Assembly: GCA_021783595.1 (NCBI GenBank)
Contig: JAJXTS010000006.1
Span: 1 to 40,037 of the forward strand
DNA: 40,037 nt
From: Chloroflexota bacterium
GTDB taxonomy: Bacteria; Chloroflexota; Limnocylindria; Limnocylindrales; CSP1-4
Direction: 5' to 3'
Shown one piece after another: positions 28,070 to 35,119 of this stretch. Position 1 is the stretch's first letter, and every line of letters starts with the position of its first letter. The notes beneath the pieces are model-generated. The model did no database searches, was not told the DNA's origin, and saw only the letters and a program-made list of their open reading frames with translations. The position numbers and the translations under genes are program-made.

Positions 28070-29560
28070 TCATCGCGGCCCTCGATCGGGATCGTGCAGG
28101 TTGAAATTGCGCGCCCGACACCTGTCGGGCGCGCCAGAACAACCTTTTCGGGCAGAGCCAGCGCGAGTCCGTGCGCGTAGGCCGCCTGGGTCAGCCGGAC
28201 GCCCACGATCTCGGGGCCCGCGACCGTGATCCGCTCGTAGATGGCGTGCATCAGGTCCGCTCTCTCCTTCGGTGCGTCTGCGGCCTGGAGGGACTCGCCG
28301 AGGGCTCGCAGCCACTCGACCGCGCGCCCGGCCGGTGGTCCCGCGGCCGTCCGCTCCACGATCGCGTCCCGCTGCTGCCGGAGCGCTTTGAGGCGGGCGA
28401 GGTACGCCTCGTCGCCCAGGCTCCCGGCGGCGTGCTCCAGGGCGAGCTCGCGCATCTGGCGGTCGATCCTGGCCCGGTCGATCGCGACCGGCTGGCGGCT
28501 CGAGCCGAGGGCGGCGACGACCGCGCCCATCGTCGCGTCGTCGAGCGCGACGCCGGCGGCCTGGGCGAGCACGGGCGCCTCCCAGACCTCGTCGCCGAGG
28601 CGTGCCTTGCGGCCCCAGGCCTCGCACAGCTCGGGGTGGTGCTTGCGGTGGCGGCCGTCGGCGAACGTCCCGTCGTTGCGCAGTCGCCTGCCGCAGACGC
28701 ACGCGAGTAGGCCGCCCAGGAGGTCGACCCGGTCGCGGTCCCTCGGTCCGCCGCCGCGGGTCCGGAAGCGTCGCACGTCCTCCACGCGTGCCCAGAGCTC
28801 GTCCGACACCGGCGGGTTCGCGCGCCAGGGCGCGGGACGCCGCGTCTCGTCCTTGCCGCGGTGCCGCCGGACCCAGCCGTTGTACAGCGGGTTCATGAGG
28901 ATCATCCGGATGCGCGTGGCGGCAAGGCCGGTCTCGGCCTCGAGCTGGCTCGCGCTGACGTTGCCCAGCGCGTACCTCTCGAACAGGCCGACTGCGACCG
29001 GCATGCGCTCGGGGTCGACCTCGAGGGTGTGCGGCGGGTCGGGCAGGCGGCGGAAGCCGAGGGCGGCGTGGCCGCCGGGGTCGCGCTCCTGGTCGAACTT
29101 GGCGGCGGCTGTACTTCTCCGCCCCGGCGGCCTCGGAGATCAGCTCGTCCCAGTCGGACGGATCCGAGCTCAGGATCTTCCGGTCGCACATCACCAGGGC
29201 GACGCCGTCCGGCTGCAGCTCGTCCTCGAGCAGCTCGAGCGTGCGGCGCAGGTTGCGCTGCCAGCGGTCCGAGTAGCCGGTCAGGAGGAGGTCGAAGCGG
29301 CCCGACCGCAGGTCCTCGACCATTGACGCCATCGTGGCCGAGCGCCAGACGGTGCGGCCGCTGTGCGCGACCTGGTAGACGAGCCCGGTGTCCACGAGGC
29401 CGTGGCGGTCGATGAACCGGTCCTGCTGCTCGCGCTGGCGCGCCGGGCCGTAGCGGTCGTACTGGCCGGCCGTCGACTCCCGGATCCAGCGGGCGACGCG
29501 GAGCCCGCGGACGTCGTCGAGCGAGCGGGGCAGCCGCCGCACGGCGCGGGCCGCCGTCAC
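28039..29560 (-). pseudogene. Large serine recombinase (copy 2), single frameshift near 29100
   Basis: Resolvase N-terminus VARWIRESTAGQYDRYGPARQREQQDRFIDRHGL, recombinase domain VGLFERYALGNVSASQLEAETGLAATRIRMILMNPLYNGWVRRHRGK, Cys-containing segment CVCGRRLRNDGTF, coiled coil; frame changes at AGCCGCCGCCAAGTTC. Confidence 0.88.
28109..28134. repeat. att-like palindrome (attP-like tandem junction)
   Basis: GCGCGCCCGACA-CC-TGTCGGGCGCGC: perfect 12-bp half-sites around a CC dinucleotide; right half is the tRNA-Arg 3' end. Confidence 0.75.
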
Positions 29561-29986
29561 GCCGCGGGGTCCCTTCGTCGGTCTGACATCGGGGTGATGT
29601 TTGCTCTGCCGCCAAGGCGCTCCCGGCGGAGCTGGACCGGGCGGGACGGGGCGCGGGTACTCCCGCCTGCCGCGCCCTCCGAGGGTCTACCCCACCCCCT
29701 GCGCTTCGCGCGCTCGTTGCAGGACCGGCACGACGCCTGCCACCCCGCGGAGGGGTCGCCATCGACGACGTGCGCGGCGACCAGGTCGGACGCGGCGACG
29801 ATGACGGCGCCGCAGCCGTACGCGCAGGGCACGGGGAGCAGCGTGAGCAGCAGCGCACGCGCCCGCTGGTGCGCGGCGCCGTAGCCGCGCGCCTGGCGCG
29901 ACGGGCGCCCGGCGCTCGCACTCGCGGCAGGGCGTGCCCGACAGGACGCGGGCGGGCGGGTGCCCGTTGTCGCAGGTGCGGATCAA
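29557..29986 (-). pseudogene. Phage-type HNH endonuclease with frameshift
   Basis: Frame 1 MIRTCDNGHPPARVLSGTPCRECERRAP, frame 2 GYGAAHQRARALLLTLLPVPCAYGCGAVIVAASDLVAAHVVDGDPSAGWQASCRSCNERAKRRG (HNH-like Cys/His pattern). Confidence 0.65.
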
Positions 29987-30232
29987 GCGGCCGTCCGTCA
30001 GCTGTGCTTGCTACGGCGCGACCGCGAAGCTTGCGGCGAGCGGCGGCGGCCCGCCAGGCTGATGACGACACCCCAGACCGCGCAGAGATTCACCCACGAA
30101 TCGTCGACGAACTGCCCGGGTGCGTCTATTCGCCTGCGGTGCTACGCCTGCAGGGCCGACCTCGAACGCACCGGGCGTCCGGGGGCCGTTCGCCTCTCGC
30201 CAGTCTCTGTCATGCGTCTATGGTGCCCGTCA

Positions 30233-30331
30233 GCGGGAGGCTCTGACGCGCGGTCCGTGTCACGGCCGCCAGGACCGCACCGAGCCACTGGTGAGACCGA
30301 CCCGCGATGAGCGTCCCGGGAAGGTGACGCC
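30233..30331 (+). promoter_or_regulatory. Conserved structured 5' leader, copy (c), upstream of a membrane protein gene
   Basis: GCGGGAGGCTCTGACGCGCGGTCCGTGTCACGGCCGCCAGGACCGCACCGAGCCACTGGTGAGACCGACCCGCGATGAGCGTCCCGGGAAGGTGACGCCATG. Confidence 0.75.
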
Positions 30332-30913
30332 ATGATGACCGGCACGACGGCTTCGCAGAACCGTCGCCCCATCGCCATGGGAACTCGCAAGAGGACGGAC
30401 CGTGCGGCCGCCGTCGTCCTCGGCCTCGGTGGGGTCGCGTTGCTGGCGACAGCCGCGCTCACGTTCGCCCAAGGGCTGCCTGCCATCCTCGGCGCCGAGG
30501 GAGAGCACATGGCCGGCGACGCCACGCTCTGGGTGCTGCTGATCAGCCTTCCGATGACCGGTGGTGGTCTGATCGTGCTGGCGTCCGCGCGCAAGCTGTG
30601 GCGGTGCAGCCGCCTGGGACGGGCGCTCGCACTCGCCTTCGTCGTGTTTGCCGGGCTGGCCTGCGCGCTCGCGGCCGCCGGGTACGGGAACATCCTGTCT
30701 GCGGCGAAGGGGATCCTGCTCGAGTCCGGGAGCTGGTCGCTCTCGTGGCCGATGCTCGGAGTCACCGGCGTCGATGGGGCGACTTACTACGGCTACCTCG
30801 ACAACGTCACCTTCTGGATCCCGGGGATCGTCGCGCTCTGCGCGCTCCTCGTCGCCACATTCCTGCTGGCGGGTTGGATCGCCGGGAGGGCTCGTGGCGT
30901 ACGTTCAGACTGA
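30332..30913 (+). CDS. Small integral membrane protein, unknown function
   Basis: 193 aa with about 4 hydrophobic segments; directly behind leader copy (c). Confidence 0.7.
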   Translation: MMTGTTASQNRRPIAMGTRKRTDRAAAVVLGLGGVALLATAALTFAQGLPAILGAEGEHMAGDATLWVLLISLPMTGGGLIVLASARKLWRCSRLGRALALAFVVFAGLACALAAAGYGNILSAAKGILLESGSWSLSWPMLGVTGVDGATYYGYLDNVTFWIPGIVALCALLVATFLLAGWIAGRARGVRSD

Positions 30914-30923
30914 GGTGGCGGAG

Positions 30924-31061
30924 ATGACAGCTCCACATCGGATGGCCCTCGTCTGCGTTCGATTCGAGGACGCCGGGATCACGGACGTGACCATCCGCTA
31001 CGGGGGCGGCGTCCTCGGAGGTGAGCTGCTCGTCAGCTGCCGCAAGCCGGCCGCGTCGTGA
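30924..31061 (+). CDS. Possible 45-aa small protein
   Basis: GGCGGAG then ATG; MTAPHRMALVCVRFEDAGITDVTIRYGGGVLGGELLVSCRKPAAS. Confidence 0.3.
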   Translation: MTAPHRMALVCVRFEDAGITDVTIRYGGGVLGGELLVSCRKPAAS

Positions 31062-31311
31062 CGGAGCAGAGCTCCAGGCTCGGCACCACCAGCCATCCCT
31101 CAGCGCGCCCGCGGTAGACAAGCTGCTCGGTGGCTAGGCCCGACCGGGCACGCAGATCGGCGAGGTGCCGCTTCGCGGTGCTCGGCCGGACGCCCACCCG
31201 CGCCGCGGCCTCCACCACCGACCCACCGGCCGCCACGAAGGCTGCGAGGACGTCGACCTGGCGGGCCGTCGGCGTCCGCGGGAGCGTGCCGCGCAGGTAA
31301 CCGTCTCTCAC
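31033..31311 (-). CDS. Small HTH (LuxR-like) DNA-binding protein
   Basis: TARQVDVLAAFVAAGGSVVEAAARVGVRPSTAKRHLADLRARSGLATEQLVYRGRAEGWL. Confidence 0.65.
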   Translation of the reverse strand: MRDGYLRGTLPRTPTARQVDVLAAFVAAGGSVVEAAARVGVRPSTAKRHLADLRARSGLATEQLVYRGRAEGWLVVPSLELCSVTTRPACGS

Positions 31312-31496
31312 GACGCCGAGCTCACCCGGCTGCGGGTGATGAGGCCCAGGACCACCGCCGTGACAGCGAGGATCGCGCCGATCTGGTCGGGCGCGAGGTT
31401 GAGGCCGAACGCGACGACAAGGGCGATCACCGCCTGGACGAGGGCGAGCACCATCGCGGGCTCGCGGCCCCAGATCGTGCCGGTCTGGGCTTCCAT
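31308..31496 (-). CDS. Phage holin-like small membrane protein
   Basis: MEAQTGTIWGREPAMVLALVQAVIALVVAFGLNLAPDQIGAILAVTAVVLGLITRSRVSSAS; next to the endolysin relic. Confidence 0.65.
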   Translation of the reverse strand: MEAQTGTIWGREPAMVLALVQAVIALVVAFGLNLAPDQIGAILAVTAVVLGLITRSRVSSAS

Positions 31497-31507
31497 CGCG
31501 TCTCCCG

Positions 31508-32226
31508 TCACTTCACGCGGACGATGTCGCCCGGGCGGATGAGCCCCGGGTTCGCGCGGTACTTCGCGTTCTCTGGGTAGGGAAGCAGCGCCGCGAGCGC
31601 CAGCCCGTGCGCGGAGGCGATCTCGCCCAGGGTGTCGCCCCCCTCGACCGTTACCGTCACGATCGGCCGCCGCAGGATCGCGTTCGCCCGGGCGATCACC
31701 CTCGCCATGTAGCGCTCGCGCGTCGACGCGGGCCAGGGGTCGCTCGCCCGGCTCACGCTGTTGACGTCCGCGTGGGCGAGGACATGAACGCGGTCGACGG
31801 GCAGCCCGGTGGCCCGTGGGCGGCGGCGAGCAGCTGGGCGACGGCCTCGAACTGCGCCGAGGTGAGCGGCTGCGCACCGGCGCCGCAGACCTCGACGCTC
31901 TCGTGGACGAGCTCGTTGAAGTTGACGCCCGGGACCATGTGCGCCTGCGCGACCGCGTCGGGGTGGGCGACGTCGCCCTAGGACCATGCGGCGTACTTGA
32001 CAGGGTCGACGGCGCGGACGACCGTGCCGTCCCGGCCCACGTAGGCGGTTGCCGACGGGCCCATCGAGCCGGCGCGGTTGGCGTAGTTCCGCTCGTCCAC
32101 CGGGCCGGCCTTCGCGTTCGCCGTCTGGTGCAGCACCGCGAGCACCGTCGGCTTGCGGCGCCTGGCGGCCCCGCGGGTCGGGTAGCCGTAGGCGCGGTTC
32201 GTCAGCAGCGCGATGGTTGTCGTCAC
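31508..32226 (-). pseudogene. N-acetylmuramoyl-L-alanine amidase endolysin with C-terminal LysM, interrupted by an amber codon and a frameshift
   Basis: LAVLHQTANAKAGPVDERNYANRAGSMGPSATAYVGRDGTVVRAVDPVKYAAWS*GDVAHPDAVAQAHMVPGVNFNELVHESVEVC...(fs)...HVLAHADVNSVSRASDPWP..., LysM VTVEGGDTLGEIASAHGLALAALLPYPENAKYRANPGLIRPGDIVRVK. Confidence 0.8.
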
Positions 32227-32445
32227 CTAGGGGCCCCTCCACAATGCGGACGCCTCGAGCCCCAGGAGCGCGAGGATCGCGCCCAGGAGGGGCAGGAGGA
32301 TCCCGGGCGAGACGTCGTAGCCGGGGACGGCGACGTCGAGCACGAGCAGCACGACCAGGACGAGCGTGAGCTTGGCCGCGGCGCCGATCCGGGCCGTGCT
32401 AGACGTCCGCCCGCCGGCGCCCGGGGGCGTCGTCATGCCGGTCAC
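32227..32445 (-). CDS. Phage-type small membrane protein (holin-like)
   Basis: AAKLTLVLVVLLVLDVAVPGYDVSPGILLPLLGAILALLGLEASALWRGP; abuts the amidase, GTGA overlap with the upstream ORF. Confidence 0.55.
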   Translation of the reverse strand: MTGMTTPPGAGGRTSSTARIGAAAKLTLVLVVLLVLDVAVPGYDVSPGILLPLLGAILALLGLEASALWRGP

Positions 32446-32564
32446 CGCCCACGCCGGCGCCGGCCGATCCAGGCGTCGACGAGGGGCGGGAGGAGGAAGC
32501 GGTCGAGGGCGCCGCCCATGGCGACGCCGGCGAGGAACGCGAGGATCAGCTCGACGCCGCTCAC
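32442..32564 (-). CDS. 40-aa phage-type membrane peptide
   Basis: GTG start: VSGVELILAFLAGVAMGGALDRFLLPPLVDAWIGRRRRGR; GTGA overlap with the next gene. Confidence 0.4.
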   Translation of the reverse strand: MSGVELILAFLAGVAMGGALDRFLLPPLVDAWIGRRRRGR

Positions 32565-32789
32565 CGCGCCGCCGAGGGGTGGACGGCGCGGGCGTACCCG
32601 GGGTCGCAACAGGCCGGGGGGCCCGGGAGCCGGTGTGGATCGGACCAGCGCGCCGTCATGCCCCCAAGGGTGGCGCGGGTGGGCTGCGGCTACTAGCTGG
32701 CCGATTGGGCCATGCCGTCGGTGTCGGGCACTAAGAAGGCGAGGATCATCACGAACTGTCCCAGGGACGCCTCAGTTCGTGGATGTGGC

Positions 32790-32820
32790 GAGCACGGCCC
32801 GGACAACGCGGGCCGTGCTC
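32790..32820. terminator. Terminator hairpin downstream of beta-helix gene 2
   Basis: GAGCACGGCCCG...CGGGCCGTGCTC, same sequence as 24364-24394. Confidence 0.7.
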
Positions 32821-32838
32821 GAGTCGTTCGTGGCGGCG

Positions 32839-34110
32839 TCAGAAGCCGACCTGCGTCCCGAAGTGATTGTGGAGCCATGTGTTCGGTCCGGCGGTGTCGG
32901 TCTGGAGGGCGTCGATCTCGCCGTTCCCATACGCCCTGTTGTCCTCGAGCGTGTTGCCGCTCGGGCCGCCATCCACGAGGAAACCGAAGCTCGCATTCCG
33001 GTTGGCGACGTTCTCTACAAACGTCCCGCCGGTCGTGCTGTCGAAGAGGCCGAAGCCCGCCCAGGTGTTCGCCCGCGCGACGTTGCCCTTCACCGTCGGG
33101 TTGATGGCGGTGCCGAAGTCGAAGCCGACCGGGTTGCCGCTGGCCGTGTTGCCCACGACGCGAGCATCGGCCGCATGGTAGATGCGGATGCCGTTGTCCC
33201 CGTTGTTGCTGGCGAGGTTCAGGCGGAGAGTCGCTCGGTCGGAACCCGAGCTCACCCAGAATCCGAGAGCACGGTTGTCCGACGCGTTGTTGGCGACGAG
33301 TAGGATGTCGGGAGTGGCCTCGATGTAGAAGCCGTTGTTGTTGGCCTTGACGACGTTGGCCTCGATCGTCAGGCCGCCCGACGCCTGGATGTTGAAGCCG
33401 TCTGCGCCATTCCGGCTGACCGTGTTCGCCACGAACCGCCCGCCGGTCACGCCGTTGACGACGAAGCCGAAGTTGTAGTTGTCGCGAGCGACGTTCCGGC
33501 TGAAGGTGAGGTCCGCGGCTGGCTCGACGTGGAAGCCGTCCCCGTTCCTCGCCGAGGTATTGGAGCTGACGGTCGTCTGCGAGCTCGCGTCCACGAGCGC
33601 GAAGCCTGCCCACTTGTTGTCGGTTGCGGTGTTGCCGGTGATGACCGCGCCGCTCGAGCGCTGGAGGACGACGCCGTAGCCGCCGTAGGGATCGCCAAAG
33701 CCGGAGTCGCGAATGGTGTTGCCCATGACGACGGCGCCCGGCGAGTCCGCGAGGTAGATGGCGTGGCCGGCGCTGCCTAGCACCGTGTTGCCCCTGACGT
33801 GGAGCCCCGTGCTGCCCGCCGCGTAGATGCCGTGCGGGTCGAATCCCGTCACGACGCAGTTCTTGATCGTCACGCCGGTGACGTTGTCGGCCCTGATCCC
33901 GACGAGATCCGCGGTTCCGTCTCCGATGATGCTGTGGCCAGCGCAGTCGAGCGTGATCCCGCTGGCTTGGATCACGACGTTGCCGTCATGGTCTGAGGTC
34001 AGGGTCGTGCTGCTCGTGATCGACAGTTCGCCGCTGCTTGCGAACACCGGGGCGGCGGCGCCCAGGAGGAGCACTGCCGAGACGACGACGACGGTCGCGG
34101 TGCGTCGCAT
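32839..34110 (-). CDS. Secreted right-handed parallel beta-helix (NosD-like) repeat protein, copy 2
   Basis: MRRTATVVVVSAVLLLGAAAPVFASSGE signal; clear paralog of 24413..25669, identical C-terminus ALQTDTAGPNTWLHNHFGTQVGF. Confidence 0.88.
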   Translation of the reverse strand: MRRTATVVVVSAVLLLGAAAPVFASSGELSITSSTTLTSDHDGNVVIQASGITLDCAGHSIIGDGTADLVGIRADNVTGVTIKNCVVTGFDPHGIYAAGSTGLHVRGNTVLGSAGHAIYLADSPGAVVMGNTIRDSGFGDPYGGYGVVLQRSSGAVITGNTATDNKWAGFALVDASSQTTVSSNTSARNGDGFHVEPAADLTFSRNVARDNYNFGFVVNGVTGGRFVANTVSRNGADGFNIQASGGLTIEANVVKANNNGFYIEATPDILLVANNASDNRALGFWVSSGSDRATLRLNLASNNGDNGIRIYHAADARVVGNTASGNPVGFDFGTAINPTVKGNVARANTWAGFGLFDSTTGGTFVENVANRNASFGFLVDGGPSGNTLEDNRAYGNGEIDALQTDTAGPNTWLHNHFGTQVGF

Positions 34111-34207
34111 TACGCATCCCTCCGGGACGCGTCAGCGGGTTGGTCTCGCCAGTGGCTCGACGCGGTCTCGGCGACCGTGGGATGGACCGCGCGTCAGCAC
34201 CTCCCGC
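34111..34207 (-). promoter_or_regulatory. Conserved structured 5' leader, copy (d), upstream of beta-helix 2
   Basis: GCGGGAGGTGCTGACGCGCGGTCCATCCCACGGTCGCCGAGACCGCGTCGAGCCACTGGCGAGACCAACCCGCTGACGCGTCCCGGAGGGATGCGTA(ATG). Confidence 0.75.
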
Positions 34208-34592
34208 TAGAGGAGAGACGGTGCGGGCCGTCAGCCGTTACGTGCCAGAGGCAAACGGCCCTCTGTCGCCTCAGCGGTCCCATTCGGCACCAGCTCGCGC
34301 GAGCACGTCCTGGGAGTGGAATGACCCGGGGAGACCCTCGGGCTCCGGCACCCGCGGCGAGGATCCACACCAGCTGCGCGGTCGTCTCCGCCCCGACCTT
34401 GGACCGCGCGTTCGCCAGGTGGTGCTTGACGGTGGAGTGCGACAGGCCGAGCCGGTGGGCGGCCGCCTTCTCGGACCCAGCCTCGAGGACCGCCGCCACG
34501 ACGCCGACCTCGCGCTCGGCGGCGCGCTCGGCGGCCGCCCGGTCGGCCCGGGTCCGCGCCCTCACGCAGTCAGGCCCGCCGCGGCCAGCCAC
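34194..34592 (-). CDS. Small LuxR-type HTH regulator, copy 3
   Basis: AEREVGVVAAVLEAGSEKAAAHRLGLSHSTVKHHLANARSKVGAETTAQLVWILA; overlaps the start of leader copy (d). Confidence 0.7.
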   Translation of the reverse strand: MAGRGGPDCVRARTRADRAAAERAAEREVGVVAAVLEAGSEKAAAHRLGLSHSTVKHHLANARSKVGAETTAQLVWILAAGAGARGSPRVIPLPGRARASWCRMGPLRRQRAVCLWHVTADGPHRLSSSGRC

Positions 34593-34631
34593 TCATCCCG
34601 GCCCTCGATCGGGATCTCGCAGGTTGCTAAC

Positions 34632-34657
34632 GCGCGCCCGACACCTGTCGGGCGCGC
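34632..34657. repeat. att-like palindrome at the right boundary (attR-like)
   Basis: GCGCGCCCGACA-CC-TGTCGGGCGCGC, followed by CGCAG instead of CAGAAC. Confidence 0.75.
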
Positions 34658-35119
34658 CGCAGCCCCTCGCGGGCCCCCCGTCGGTCGTGGACGGCTCGGA
34701 CCGCCGGCCTGCTGCAGGCTGACGTCTGGAAACCCTGCGGATGGCCGCACGGATGCGCTGCAGGTGGCGGTCTGGATGTCCTGCAACATGCCGTCTGAGA
34801 CCTTGACGCTGCCGATCGGCGGTCCGAGACTCGCCGGCATGCACGACCGCGCGCGCGTGATCGACGCCCAGCTTGCCGGGGCCATCGAGGCTGTCGGAGC
34901 GGCCGTGCTCGAGGGCTCCCGCGCGGCGCCTGCGCGACCCTGCCAGCCCGAACCCGCGCGGGACCAGTGGAAGGGGCCGGGTGTTCGCTGGATCGCGCAC
35001 GTCGGTCTGGCGTGGGCAGTGACCTGCGCCCGAGCTCCCCGCGGGGCCCGTGGCACCGAGGGCGCGCGGCGACACTGGCGTGACCGAGATCGCGCGACGG
35101 CTGGGAAGGAGACCGCCCG

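Larger units (their letters stand above)
23572..34660. mobile_element. Tandem array of three related integrative elements at tRNA-Arg (units about 23.6-26.2, 26.2-28.1 and 28.1-34.66 kb)
   Basis: tRNA 3' end repeated as CCTGTCGGGCGCGCC(A) at 23632, 28121 and 34644, diverged copy near 26185; repeated serine recombinase, LuxR-HTH and leader segments; phage-type genes. Confidence 0.75.

Noticed and set aside
30286-30305. AGCCACTGGTGAGACC resembling a cobalamin-riboswitch B12 box
   Set aside because: Requires insertions, the remaining conserved cobalamin core is absent, the leader is too short, and the downstream genes are unrelated to B12
31978-31980. Amber codon in the amidase as possible programmed recoding
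   Set aside because: The same gene has a further frameshift, and neighbouring HNH and recombinase genes are also frameshifted, so decay or sequencing error is simpler
34720-35119. Several overlapping ORFs between att3 and the ChrB gene
   Set aside because: No recognisable domain, no consistent start/RBS, frames conflict on both strands
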